Origin: Phytoseiulus persimilis
Taxonomy: Eukaryota > Arthropoda > Arachnida > Mesostigmata > Phytoseiidae
Reading direction: 5' to 3'
Length of the DNA: 64,000 nt
NCBI GenBank assembly: GCA_037576195.1
Contig: CM075101.1
Location: forward strand, 18,972,001 to 19,036,000
Shown here: positions 1-13,180 of the stretch, in pieces
Layout of the letters: each line of letters begins with the position of its first letter
How positions within the stretch are numbered: the first letter of the stretch is position 1
Translations under genes and position numbers: made by a program
The notes under the pieces: generated by a model
What the model saw: the letters and a program-made list of their open reading frames with translations, nothing else
Told to the model about the DNA's origin: nothing
Database searches by the model: none

Positions 1-3000
1 CTTTTCAACGAGAGTCCTGTTGACAAACGGAGAAGAATCACGAAGAGCCCGGAGACGTTGCTCCGAGCTTCTCGAGTTTCCCTTGGTCGCCATATAAATA
101 ACAACAGTCCCATCTCGGCTGCAGGCCTTGTTGGTTTAGCTTTATGGCCTGCAGACTTCTTATCAAGACGACAAGATCACCGTACTGGTCGAGACGCATG
201 TATTCCGTTCGCTTCCGACTCCGATGGAAACCGATATAAGAAAGGATCCCGCATTGATCCTCCGCCGGAGGTCTCCGAGTTCCTCGCAACAACCATTAAC
301 AATGAGCGACCATGCCCAAATACTGGTCTCATTCCACTCGCTCACATTCTTCTCTTATTGTCAGCACAACAAAAGAGACTCCCAACGCCCGGTCCGAGTC
401 TACAAATTGCGCTCATTTCATGCCGCGGCCCAGGCTGTCTCAACGATGCGGAATCTCGCACTGGGCTGAAGGATTCGAGTCCGGCGTGATCACCATCCTG
501 ATTTGTCAAGGCCAAGAGTCCCGACGGGAATCAAAATCTTCGAGGGATCGTCTCGGCTTGCGAGAGGGCCCGCACAGGTGGCAAGTGGCAACTCACCGGA
601 ATCCGGCAGAAGATCCGATTTCGGGGCGAGAGCAGCATAATTATCGGAATCATCGCTTTCACGATCGAGCCACTAGCCTATTCGGCGTTGAACGGGCACC
701 ATGAAACACTCGGGAGGGATTCATCGAGGAGCTAAACTCTTCTGAAAGAGGAATCAGGCTGTGAGATTCCATCCTCCCATGAGATTCCTCGAGATTTCGA
801 AGTATAGGAAAGAGTCAAAGATTTGTTGAGCATGCTGGGAAACCGTGTTTGGGATGCAACCGGCATCTTCCGTCAGCGGGCTTGGTGAGTGGCCGCTCAC
901 TGATAGGAGTCCCGGGATCGCAGCGTCAAACCCAGATAATGGAGTTGCTTATGAGGCATCGACTTGGAAAGCCAACATCGGTCCAACTCGGTTTCCGTCG
1001 AGATCACTCTCCAATCACAGTTCGCGAATCTTATCATGGGCTCAGCTGTTTCTGCCTTTTGGGAGCAGGGAATATTCGATCAGAGAGGCTCCAGGCGTAG
1101 TCCGTCAATCGACGGGGAATTAAAACTCTCAGGACTCGGTCGAAAACCACGCTCGAGGTCGTATGAAGCACGAAGGCGAACGATTCAGCTTTCCGAGTTT
1201 CTCCTTTCGAGTTCGGGCCGTGTCGGCGAAACTCGACGAATGAACACTCGAACGGGCTGACTATCTCACTACTTGGCTGACGGATTATTGCACCTGGTCG
1301 GAAGAGCATATCTGAGCAGGGTCCTGCCACGTATAATATATATTACACGAGTCGTTACATTTATTGGCCCGTCGCCTGTCTCTAGTCAGTGCGTGTGACT
1401 GTTCTCGTCTAAGTCGAAGAGAGAAAGCGAGAAAGCTTCTTCTCTGGAAAGCTCCGTCCAATCTGTCCACAAGTCGGCGAGGAATCAACCAAGTCATTAG
1501 CGTTGCCTGACTGCCGCTCCCTGTGCCACAGTTAGAGCCGAGGGTCCTTTCGGACCGCGCCTGAACACGAGTGGAGAGGAGGAGCTGAACGGCTCTTTCC
1601 GCCACTGCAGGTCCGCCGCGGTTCTTTTCCACAAAACACGAGAAACAACGAGGGGAGGTAGCGAGAGAGAGAGAGAGAGAGAGAGAGCTAAACTTGACAG
1701 TCCGGGCTCGGCTAAGAGCAGGTGTTCGAAGATTAACTTCTTTGTTAAGCGCCCACGCTGTGGCCGCCTTGCAGCTGTTGGGAACCACTGCAGAATGATT
1801 CGAGTCGTTCCATCCTGCCATCGAAAATATGGAGTCAAGTTCATGACAACTGAGTCAGAAGGCGAAATGAAGCAGCCGTTTGACGCCTTTGCTTCTGAGC
1901 GCGCTCAAAAATGGTCAAACCTGCGCAACAAGGTTTTTCTGGAGCTTGAATCTTCGTTTCCGAGACCGATTGCAAGCCCGGCACAATTGACCCCGATTCT
2001 TGGGATGAGACTGACAGCACCGTTCTCGTGGATCCGTTGTGAGCGAGAGCTCAATGAAGACACAATCACACTCCTGGACCTCTCTCCGCTCGGGATCCGC
2101 ACGAGGGGAACCAGGCTGACCAACCTCCGACTGACTGGGAACAATCGTCTCCTCTAGCGACTCGGCGAGCAACCCCGGCGCCCGACACTGATCGAGTTTC
2201 ATTCATAAGGCCGGAGAACACCAGGGGAATGTCCCGCCGAAAATCGATAAAAGCAGCCGATCACATTAACGATTTATTGGAAAATCCCCGCTACTTGTAT
2301 GAGCGCTAACCATTGATGTCATTACGAGCAACAAATAGAGTAAGATCTCACTACTGGACCTTTGTATCGGTCTGCTGCGAAATCTCGACGGTCTTCGAAT
2401 GACCACGACGTCTCAACTCTCCCCGTGAATACCTACATTCGTGATGGAAAGACGTGAGATTCGTGGCGAAGGATCCATGGCCCGAGGAAAACTCTCCCCT
2501 ATTGGGAACGCGACCAACTCGAATGCAGATTATCAGAATCCATTGATACGCAGAAGCGGAGACCTGACAGTGCTCATGGTCAATGACCGGAATATTGACC
2601 GAGTCCGATCGGCATCGTATGAAACATCGGGCAGAGAACCGATCGGGAATCTTTCGCGGCGCGGGAACGGAACCCACGAAAATCCTGGACAACCACCCCA
2701 GCCGGAACAGCGGAGGGCCAGTGTCGACATCGGATTCGCTGCAACGATTGCGTGACCGGAAGTGGTGAAGAACACGGAGGGGCTTCCTTGACCAGGGGGA
2801 AAAATAATTCTCGTCGTTCGCGGAAGACTTGTCGGTCTCGTCGCTCGAGAGCTGTTTCGTATCTTTGATTCACTGTCGAGAGCCGCTCTCAACTCCACCA
2901 AAAGCAAACATCGCTCACGAGAAAATCTGTTTCGATCGAAGGAAATCCTCTCATCTGGAGCTCCAGCTCGCAGCACACGCTGCAACGCATTTTCATCCGT

Positions 3001-6000
3001 CGAGAGATAACGATGAGCGTCATCAGAGCCCGTTACCTGATGCTCTCATCTGAGCCGAATTTGCCCTTTGTGCGGATCTGCGCCGCTCATCGGGCATGCT
3101 CTACAGTAGAAGTCCTCCCTGCTCGTCGTTACTGTTGGTCGTTTAGCGACAAACACGATCAATTGTTTGCCGCAGCGACGGCACTCAGCAACGAGGAGAA
3201 AAAGACGACAAGGCGGACCAGCACAAGAAGGAGAAACAGTAGGCGCTTAATCTGTCAATCGAGTGTCCTCTTCGTTCTCTATCCTTGCTCGAGCTCCTGG
3301 TGCTTTCGTCGTCCTCCTCCTCCTCCTCCCCCTATCTCTGCTTCTCGCAGTCCCTCCCTGTCGCCGCCGCTGCCACTACCCTCTTCGCGCCACCCCCGCC
3401 GGACGACCGGATCCCCTACAGATTATTCTATTACCCTTAATTTCCTTTTTTGTTGCTTGATTGACTCGCGTCCTGGTCCTGTTCCTCGAGATGTCTTCGG
3501 CACAAAGGCGATACGATTTGTTGAGTCACTTCAGTTTCATAGATGACAAAATAGCAGCCCGGGCTCCCGTGCCACTGTGTTGCTTCCGATATCCTAGGTA
3601 GGCGAGGCTGGGCGAATAATTCGAAGCCGCTCGCTTCTTGGTCGGCTGACTCCAGTGTTACCGAGCGGATCGATACGGAAAGACGGGGAGAATCTCATCT
3701 GCTCGCTGTTTCCGCCGGGCGAGTACGAGGACTCCTCGATCCCCGGGTATGGAGTGATGTTCTTCTCCTCCGTGCGTCCCTTCAAATCCGAAGGGTCGGG
3801 CGAGATGGTAGTTTGACTTCATTGGGCTGAGGTCTTCGGCTCCGTTGAAGCAGAAGCTCTCCTCCAACCCCTTCGGAATTCAGTCATCGCCGATTAGACA
3901 AAGCTAAAAGACAAGTCTGAGCTCCCACTTTGGCGGCAAGACACCATTGGGACTCTACCACCGCATTCCAGACGATGAAGTCTCTCGGAGCGGGACAGCA
4001 CGAGGTCATTTCCTCGATCCGGACCACTTGTTCGGCTCGCTCCGAGACGCTCGGACCGAGTGTGCGCCTCAAATTCGGGATTTCACGGTTAGAATTATCT
4101 ATTCCAGGATCGCTTCGAACGTGAGACCCTCGAGACGTCCCTGTGCGGGGCGTATCCGTCGTTTTTCTAGAACGCCCCGTTCTCGAGGAAAATTTGAGAA
4201 ACCATCCAGCAACGGACAACCCCTGTCACGTCTTGGAGTCCTCACCTGTTTATTCTGCTACGTGAACTTCGGAGTTATGATCGCGAGCACAGCTCCAGAA
4301 TGGTCCTGAAGATGGGATCCGCAAACACAGCCGGAGCGAGAGTTCAAGCATCACCGCTGGAGATCACATTTCTCGTCTCCAGAGGTAGGCGCAGCAAAGT
4401 TAGTTACAAGTTCACGCTCTCATGAATATGCGGTGCTCACCGACACCGTCGTTCTCTGCTCTGTATTTCTCCGCCTGGTGGCCAGCGGTCAGTCTGCCCG
4501 AGGCTCAAAAGTTTACTTTTCTCCGGAATTCGGAGCATTGTCCGAGCTCTCCGTGAAGTATGTTCCGAATCTGCCTATCCTCAGCGATCGGTTCCAGTCG
4601 TCTCTTGCATCTCCTCTCGTGGGGGCGTTGAGGCTGTGCCCACGCGCCCCGATCGATCAGCCCGGGATTTGTCAAGAACCGGTCGACGCGTCTTCAGCCC
4701 GCTCTGAATGCGCTCCTGATTGAGCAGCTTGACCATCAGATGGGAGCTCAGGAGAGTTTCATCAAAAAAGTAGTTGCTAGTGAGCCCTCTGGTGGATTCC
4801 CGGATAGAGGAAAAATCCCACAGTCTTGGCAACTCCTCCCCCGATGAGGGCAACTTGACAGTAGGGACGAGAATCAACGAACAATTCTCCGGCCGCAGTG
4901 GGGCGACTTTATTTCGGCAGCGACGAATCGAGAAACGAACGGAAGAGAACAACAAGCCTTTATTGCGAGGGATGGTATGACCGCAAGCCCCGAGACTCGT
5001 GTTTAGTGTATTTGCATATCTGCTGTAATCACGCAAGATGCAGCGGGGTGCGCCCTCCGATGGTCCACCGCGCTCGGACCCGACCGATCCGGGCGTGTTG
5101 GAAGCGGCTCCTCCCGCTTCCAACATATGTGACTTGGAACGATCCACCCGAACGTTACAATTCTAAACGTGTTCCATCATCCCTCGTCGCTGGGTGTTTT
5201 CCTGTGTGCTCGTATGTAGCTCGAGTTTGTTTATTTTTTCCGATGGGGGCAGACAGGCGGAACAAAGACAGAGAGACTCAGGAGTACGAAGGAATTGTTT
5301 TTATAGTCCAAGGGAGTCGCCACTACCCTGGGCACTCAATCTCAGAGATTGGGCAGCGTCAGGATCCGAAGCCCAGGTTGCGAAACATTTTTTCCCGCGG
5401 ACCCGAACGCGTGACCCGCAGAGAAATATGAAACTTGGGTTACGGAATCCCGATTCCTCGCCGTCGAGCTCTAGCCCGAGCTCCCGTGATCCGCGGATCG
5501 GGTCCACAGATTTCCGAGGGCAGAACAGTCTTCAACTGCTCCTTGGAATGTCAACCTGACTACATGTTAGAAGTCAGACTTTTGCAGCGTCCACTCGTCA
5601 CGAGACTTCTCCCAACTCGAACGGCTCCGAATTTCGCCGTTCGCTCACCAGCGATGACGATGTGCAAACAATTTACGCAGAAATTTGGCCCGAATTTCGT
5701 TGGCTGAACTTACTATTAAGCCTTTGGCCCCAGGCGGAGTCGGGGTCAGCGTTCTGGGCGCTCGATCCGCTCCAGGCGTTTTACAGGGCCGAGTGAGCGG
5801 AGTCAGAGCGGCGGGGTTGGCTTCGTCTGACTCGTATAATAAAACGTCTTTTATTTCTATCGCTGCTAATGTAACACAGCTAACCCGAACGACGGTCCAG
5901 GTTATTTATTTCGGTCCCGTCCCTCGGTCTCCCCCTCGGCCCAACGGCGTCCCTCTGCGCCCCGCCCTGGGTTCCGCAAGTTCCGATTTACGCTTGTTTG

Positions 6001-8720
6001 CTTTTACTGTTAATAGATGGTGGCCTTCGGTAGTTAGCTAATAGCATTCGTCTCTTGGTTCTATAAAGGCTCAACAGTCTTCCGCACAGGGAAGACCTTG
6101 CAGGAATCGCCCCCACAAGAACCCAATGTGAAGGACCACAACAACTGAATTTTACGACAGCGGAGTTGATTTCCCGTCCGCAACGCTCTCGAACCTGCTG
6201 GGCAGCGAGACAGGAATGCCCGAATCCGACGTCTCGAGGACTTTCCGCCGATTAGAGCGCGGATTTCAAAGCGGAAGGATGATGAAAAAAGTGGAGAGAG
6301 AGCGCCAAACATGCCGCGCGCTGTCGGCTTGGCGAGATTCGTAGTTTCTCAGCTTTTCAAACAAGGTAAAGAGGTGAAACGGGAACTGCAGAGACAACAA
6401 TCACACAGTCTGATGAATGCGCTTGAGCCCAGAATACCCATCTCGGCCTCGGCGGGCGCAAAGGGATCCTTTTCCACGGCGACGCGAGGTCACACCTGAC
6501 AAAGGACCAGTGTTCCTGAAACACTAGTTGCTCGGAAATGTGTAATCCTTCTCTCAGTCTCTAATTTCCCTCTCGAGGCTGCTCTGCTGACCACTCTGTG
6601 CTCGTGCTCGCCTGGAAACACGCTACGATGTATAGCGCGCTCTGAGCCTGAAGCGCTGACTCACGCTCCAGCTCCTCCGGGAGAACTTGATGAAAATCAA
6701 CTTGCATATCGAACTGGGAACGTCAAGTGAACATGAAACACGGCTGTTCGATTGACCCAATGTTCTGGGTGAGGTTGAATCCTGTTTGAAGTCAACACTC
6801 GGTCCTGTGCGCGACGCAGAGGGGTCTTCTCCAGAGGGGGATTCTGGACAGAGATGAAGTCTTCTGCCGGACGTTGTCGATCATCGTGATTCGGTTGCGA
6901 GCGCGATTGAGTTCGCTTCTGAACTTCTGAAAACTGTCGGGGCTCGAATACGGCGAATTTCGACGACCTGTGAGCGAACAAGGAGTGAACATGAGCGATG
7001 AGATGTCAATGTTGCGCAGGAGAGCGCCGAAAAGAGAGACCCCGCACAAGTACGATGTATTATTGTATGTGGGAAAGTGATAATCGATGGGCTGCGCGGT
7101 GTTCAGTGGGCGGATGGCTTGCTAGCCTCGAGATCCGTGTTATGAGCGATGACGGTCGCTCGGTCGCACACTCGGCTGGTTTGCTGGTCGCTTGTGGCGG
7201 GCGAGGGAGAAATTGGTAAGCGAGAGAGTGATCCGGGGAGGTTGGTAAGAGGAGGAGTGTGAGCAGACGAGAGAGAGCGCCAGCCGTCTCGTTGGCTTCG
7301 CCGGCTACGAAACGATTCGTTGCTTTAGGACTGACAACGGGTCGCTGGTTGGCGGATATTTCTCACAGACACACCTTGTTATTAAGTAGCCTAGAACGTG
7401 ACGGGCATCTCCAGCTCGAGCTTGAGAAAACAGCGGCCATAATCTCCGTTGCTCGACAATGCTTCGACGTCTGCCCTGCGGCAGCCGCTGGGGACCGAAA
7501 GCCGAGATTGTCGCTGCTCTTCTGGGGTTCGAGCCGGCCCTGAATATCAATGATACACTCGACGGACATCCGAATCCGTTTGGTTTCGATCATATGTACT
7601 ACATTTCAAACGGCGCTCCCCAGCCACCCGATCCCCTGAGCTTCTGATGTGTCCCAAGCTATTCGAGAGAGGCAGGTCTCACTTTCGAAGTGCAGCAGAA
7701 GAGACCATTACGGGAGGTGTAAGCTTTCCGTTCTAGGGGTGTTCCGACTCGAATCGCAGAATGGTTGACTGAGATCCTTGAAGTCGGGGAACGCGAAACT
7801 TCGTTGAGTACCAGCTACGCCCGAGAATATGTAGGTACGAGTCTCTGCTGTGTGTGAACGTGCGTGAATCCGTGTGAGGATGAACACATGAGATGCAAGG
7901 AGCTTCTGACAGAATTCAGTGATGATTGGAGGTTGTTCGCGCGATGACGATTCCAAACGAAAGGTAGTGATCGTTTTCGACGTGTCCGTTTCGAAGTATC
8001 GATATCCGAATTCATCTCCGACATTCTGAGCTCGCGCTGACATTTCCTGGCGAACCAGGTTAACCGGATTCGAGACAAGCATTTCCTCACTGCATGTTCT
8101 GCCTACGCTTTGAGTTGCGATGCAGCTGGGTCGCCTTCCTGTGCCTCAGCTTGTCAAAGACTGTTCTCGGAGACGCTAACTTGGGCTCGCCAGCGTGTTT
8201 TCGTTCTCACGGGAGCCTCCTCCGTTTCTTTCTATGATGTGGCTTAATTTTAAACTCGTTACATCACCAACTCCTACCTGAAGTTCGCTTAGAATCACTC
8301 ATTCCCGTCTCTCGTCATTAAAAAATAGCCGGATCGGCCGTCAGGGCCCGAGCAGATTAATTTTCCCAGCGCCGAGTACACCACTCGCTGCCACGAAGAG
8401 CAGTAGAGCTATGTTCCTCTACAGACTCGTTGCGCAGCTATTGAACCATTTCCCTCGACTTTGTCTCCTTTGATTCAGAGGCCCGGAACCAGAGAATGCT
8501 TTTTAGATCCTTTCCAATCTGTGCGAGGTTCACTCGTAGATCGAAACTTTCCCGTGATTTACTGCTCGAAATTCGGAGCGCTCACCGAACGCTACCTCGG
8601 TTCGTGTTTCATTTATGACGAATCGACGCTCGCAGGTAGGAATCCTGCTTTTGGGACGCTACGAACGAATTTTTCGGAGAATTTCCCGAAGCATTGCCAC
8701 GATCAAATTCTCCAGTTTTG
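1..8720. other. no supportable gene in 8.7 kb
   Basis: I read both strands and found only short open frames, many without an ATG, none with a recognisable domain or a chain of phase-compatible splice sites. Simple-sequence stretches occur, such as a GA run near 1.67 kb and a TCC-rich stretch near 3.31-3.36 kb. A TATAATAAAA stretch near 5.84 kb could be a poly(A) signal but no gene upstream supports it. The region may hold introns or UTRs of genes outside the window. Confidence 0.5.
1663..1687. repeat. (GA)n microsatellite
   Basis: About a dozen uninterrupted GA dinucleotides are visible. No gene is attached to it. It is a likely length-polymorphic marker. Confidence 0.9.
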
Positions 8721-9177
8721 ATGCAACACCCGGCGATCATCGATTTTGACGAAAACGAAACTGGAATCTCGCTGCCGGATCCGAGCGCCGCTATCTCTCT
8801 ACTGATGACGAAAACCGCGACCAGAGTTCGGGATCCTGAGCAGTCAGAGCTACTGGAGTCTGTTGTCAAAAGAATGGAAGCTCTGAAAGATCTCTACCAG
8901 CAGTACGCTGAGAAGATTGAGAAACTAGAAGTACTCAACTCGAAAATACGATCACATATGCAGAACGCATCATCACCTGAAGAAATTGAGGTTTTCACAA
9001 ATCACCGAAAACTCCTACGAGGCTTTGTTTGACAACAAGCGAAAATTGGTCCGGCTGGCATTGAGTGCCGTCTCGAGCGCGACCGCGAACAAGATTCGGT
9101 TGCTCAAAGTCTGGCTCGCCGCCACTATGGTCTTCATGTCATTCCTCATAGGCTTGTTGAGTTTAATGGACGATTGA
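8721..9177 (+). CDS. coiled-coil, tail-anchored protein, apparent +1 frameshift
   Basis: I do not recognise the family. From the ATG at 8721 the frame encodes about 90 residues that start acidic (DFDENETG) and continue into an amphipathic, heptad-like helix around LLESVVKRMEALKDLY and KIEKLEVLNSK, then SSPEEIEV. This frame stops at 9032. A second frame overlaps it, shifted by one base, and runs from about 8986 to the stop at 9175-9177. It gives ITENSYEALFDNKRK and a hydrophobic C-terminal segment (WLAATMVFMSFLIGLLSL) followed by MDD. Together they look like one roughly 150-residue cytosolic coiled-coil protein with a C-terminal membrane anchor. The frames meet at a TTTT run near 8993-8996. 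An intron between them would be only about 31 nt, so a one-base indel (real or assembly error) is likelier. A CTCCAG just before the start could be a splice acceptor, so upstream exons are possible. Confidence 0.4.
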
Positions 9178-11563
9178 TTGATTAGTAGCTGTTCTCTATG
9201 TGTGGTCTGTTCCGATTCGGGGATCGCGAAGGTTTCTCCCCTCACCACCAGGTTTAACTCTGATGCCACGGAGTCCCGCCTTGCGTTTGTTCAGTTGCCC
9301 CATCGGCCACTGCGAAGGAGGGAAGTTAATCGTGATTGACGCCGGGAGACGCAAACAGGTTCCAGAATTGGGATGTAGATCCTCACCTACTGATGAAAAC
9401 AGCTTGATTGCCGAATGAACCGCCTCCAAATGTCCCGAACCGCCGCCGATAGAGCGGCTCCTCGCAGTGAGCTGTGCCATTGAATCTGGCATCGAGTGGA
9501 CCGTTCCTTGAGTCGACGGGTGATTTGAGACTACGAACAAGTCGAATTATCTTTTGCGTGGAGATAACAAGCCATTGCCAGAGCCGGGCGTTTCAGGCAT
9601 CGCAGAGGTTAAGAGCAGGCAACGAGGGTGAGTGAAAAGTGCAGAAAAGACTCTGATACGACGACACTTTGAATGAGAAAAGCAACGCACATCCAACACT
9701 CGATACTAAGAGCTTAAAACAACCAGAGTTTGGAAGAAGATAGAGCAGCGAATCTGAGCTTCTTCATTGTGAAAAACGGATCAAAAACATGGGAATATGT
9801 TCATATTAGCGCTTTCCACGAGCCAGACAGTACCTTATGTCCGATGAGGAAGAGATTTCTAGCGGGGAAATGCTATCTCCACGTCAACTCTAGCTAGAGG
9901 AGAGAACTTGACTGATGGAAGTTCTGGGGGCGAAAAATCCGAGATCTCGGTACTGACTTCGTTGCTTTGAAGCTGAATAGCATTCATTGTTGAGAAACTT
10001 GGATCCTTCTGAACAACGTTATCTGGCTCTGCTCAAATCGAGCGGAGCACAAACGTCGAATAGAGCATGCCCCTCTGATGGAGCAAGCACTTCAATTGGA
10101 AGAAATACGGTATACAATGTCCGAGAAGAGAGGGTGCAGTCCTTCGGCAGCTTTCGGCCGCGTCGGTGACGAAGAGCACAACTCTTTGGTGCTTCACTCC
10201 TCCTAGTCACAACCGCTTCAATGAATTCATTGGCTACCTTGGAGTGACTCCCGCGCTGGACAACCTCGGATCCGTTCGAGTGAGATCTCTGTCGACGTTC
10301 AGACGATCCATCAGGGTGTTCAAGATGTATTGCCCTTCAGCGTGTTGTAGCATCGTGGAGCTTTTCAGGGTAAACCCTGCACAGCCTAGCCTGATCTGGG
10401 ATAGCAAATGGAATGATTCCGCAGAAAATTGCGGAGAGAATTCAGATCGAACGAAATGATGTCATGAAGAACGTTGCCTTCGCGACTCTTGCGACCAGCT
10501 ATGCAGCCATCACTGCAGTTGATCCCATGCGCGACTCGAACGTGCGTGTTGAAATTTAGCGTCGGCTATCCGTGAGGATTTTGTGAGGAAAACAGAAATC
10601 GAACGGGTGTTCCATTCTATCGACACGTATGTTCCCCGAGCACCTCGTTCTGTCGAACCTGGGACGGCGAAATGCTCGAGAGAGAGCAGAAACGGGCGAA
10701 AATTTGGATTCAGACTCGAAATAGGCCTATGGCAGCTTCAGACCTAATTGGTTTCTGCCTGGATGTCCTGGCTGTATTCATTGGGGTCACGAGGACACGA
10801 GAAGCCGAAACTCTAACATCGGGTATCGAACGGGGAGGAACTGCGCGCTGCCTAGTGTTCATTCCGCAGAGAACGCCTCCTTCAGGTTATATTTTGGACT
10901 CGATGATCTTCATGAGAAACGAACTCTGATGAATGAACTGATTCGGACACAGAAAGATATTTTATTATATACAATCCCTACCAGCCAAGTTGTTGGTCAA
11001 TCTACGGTGAAACTTCATAATTATTCCGGTTAAATAAACGAATCGGTATGATTTCGTTTGTTTTCCCCTCCAATCGCGCGACTCCACCATCTACACGCTT
11101 AGTGAACAACTTTTTTCATGGGATAAATAGAAAACATTTGTCCAAGTCGAGTCCACGCCAGGATCTTCAAAAAGCTCAATGTGACAAGCTGTCCGGCGTT
11201 TTCCGAGAACTGAACGGTTCGTTCAAAACAATCTCCGAGCTTTATTCTCAGAGTCTCAGTAGGTTTGGGATAAAAAAATCACGATGGGGGACAACGCTCG
11301 CGACTTCGAATAAAGCACAGCGCAAGGGAAGGAAACATGAATGGCTGTTCTTCTCTGGTAAAATATTTCCTGTTTAAATCGGCTCCCCGCATCTAAGATC
11401 GTTGCCAAGATGATATATTCTTGAAAATGTTACGATCGGGTCCTATTCAGGTGAAGCCCGGCAGGCCACATCGTGCGCTTTAGATTCCGAGCTATCGGAG
11501 TAGTCCGACGTTGGACGTCTGAAAGTTCCCGCGAACGAATTTTTGACAAACACGGGGATCGTG
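9178..11563. other. no supportable gene
   Basis: I see no convincing exon in 2.4 kb. The sequence becomes AT-richer towards 10.95-11.05 kb. TTTATT at 11241-11246 reads AATAAA on the minus strand, about 320 nt past the stop of the DLGAP-type gene, and is its best candidate poly(A) signal. Confidence 0.45.
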
Positions 11564-13180
11564 CTATTCCATGATGAGCGGCTCCTTTCGCGTGGTTTCT
11601 TTCTGCAAGCGATCTTTGGCGGCTTTTTTGAACTCCTGAGGAAGCGAAGTGACGCGAGATCAGATGCGTGCCAGCTGAATTGTGGCAAGTTTTTACAGCA
11701 CCCTGTGTCATAACCAAGGAAGCGTTGCTTACCAGTAGTCGCTTTCGAGCTTCCTCGTTGTGTTTGTTGGTTTCAACGGAGTCGTTCTTCGACGCCAGAG
11801 GCTTCTTTTTGGGTACAGCGGACTTCGCGTTCTTTTTCCCATCCGTGGTGTCCTTTGCAGGCTCGCGCCAATCGTTCTCCTTGAGCCGCTCCATCGCGCT
11901 GAAGCTCTCCAAAACTTTCTGGATTGGCAGCGAGATCATGTCCCAGAAACCTTGAAAACAGGAGTTCACTATGTTCAGGCCGCTGGGATGCCTGAGTGCA
12001 TTATGGGATACGTTGATAATTTTGACAACCAGATCTGACCAGAAACTATCACCGCCGTTCCTATCTCGACCCACCTTCCAGGTCCGCCTTCGTCGTCGGG
12101 AACTGTTCCGAAGACGGCTTTCCTTCGCCGTCACTACTCTCGGCAATGTTTTTCACGCAGAGCTCGCGGAACTGCTTGCATTTGCCTTTGAGAAGTAAAC
12201 TCCCCGATCCAACGGCCATGTCGATTCGGGAGGAAAGTTCTTCCCTGTAAAATAAATCCAGCATCAGTTGCTGGTCCCGCTGTAACCACAGGAAGAAAAA
12301 ATCGTCGAGGCAAAAGTTCAGACGAGCCTCTGATGCGAGATCTCGACTGGCGAACTCATCGGAAGGAGGAACGGAATCCCGTCGAGCACCGTCAGACTTG
12401 GCCCGTCATCAGCAACTCTCAACCATCGTCTCCGGCTTCTATCATTTGTTGTTTTGTGATCTACGGGGTGACCGATGCGACAGACCGTTTAAATGAAGCC
12501 AGGCTTCACGAACATCCGCTATTTTGGGTGTACACGGCGTCGCCCGCGACTCTACCGGATTTTTTTCATCGCGCTCAGAGCTGCCCATCGACATGCTTCG
12601 AAACGTTCGATACGCTAGAGACCGAATGGGAGCAGAGTTAGTTTCTGTCTGAGCTGCCGAAACGGCATCGCAGTGGAAGGCAGAGAAGGAGCGGGAAAGT
12701 TGCGCGAAAACGGAAGTGCGCAAGATACGGAAATCGTTTACGAGGGAAATTATTTAGTTATTCGCTTGGAATCAAGCGACACGAAAAACGCGGATCAATT
12801 TCTCCCGCCTTCAAAAGCCGTCTCGCTTTCCCGTGATGCGGACCCATTCGTTACACGTGTTTTATTGGCGGCCACCAATTCACTGGTTGAGTGTTGCAAT
12901 CCTGAATCGTAAATCCAAGTTAAAACTTCTACGCTGGGCTCGCGAGCATCCGCAGACTTTGGGAAACAGACGAGATGAATTCGAGAAATCGAGCGACACT
13001 CGGCTGGCACGTTGAGGTTGACAGGAAGGCTCCCTGAGAATCGTTCCGTTAGCTGAACTTCGTAATGTACCTGTTTTCTTCCGGCAGTGTAGTTTGAAGA
13101 AGCTTAATTTTCTCGCTACGAGCTCGGATTTCAGCTTCTGCAGCTTCCAGCTTTGCTAAGAACTCGTGACCCGGCGTCAT
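11564..13180 (-). CDS. DLGAP/SAPAP (GKAP-domain) protein, C-terminal exons
   Basis: Members of this family (SAPAP/GKAP scaffolds, DLGAP5/HURP) link Dlg-type scaffolds or act on mitotic spindles. Four minus-strand exons close in phase: 13071-13180, 12075-12244, 11733-11950, 11564-11635, with GT-AG introns of about 97 to 826 nt; together they make 190 codons including the stop. Hallmarks in order are a helical segment (FLAKLEAAEAEIRARSEKIK), LPEENREELSSRIDMAVGSG, then LLKGKCKQFRELC, then GFWDMISLPIQKV with MERLKENDW, a Lys/Pro-rich linker, and NEEARKRLL near the end. These match the GKAP order 'LPEE, IR.AVG, KFKQFR.LC, GFWDM, L..N.W, EARKRLL'. The first exon begins exactly with ATG after a TTTCAG acceptor. 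The usual long N-terminal region was not found, so either the protein is unusually short or upstream exons remain unidentified. Confidence 0.75.
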
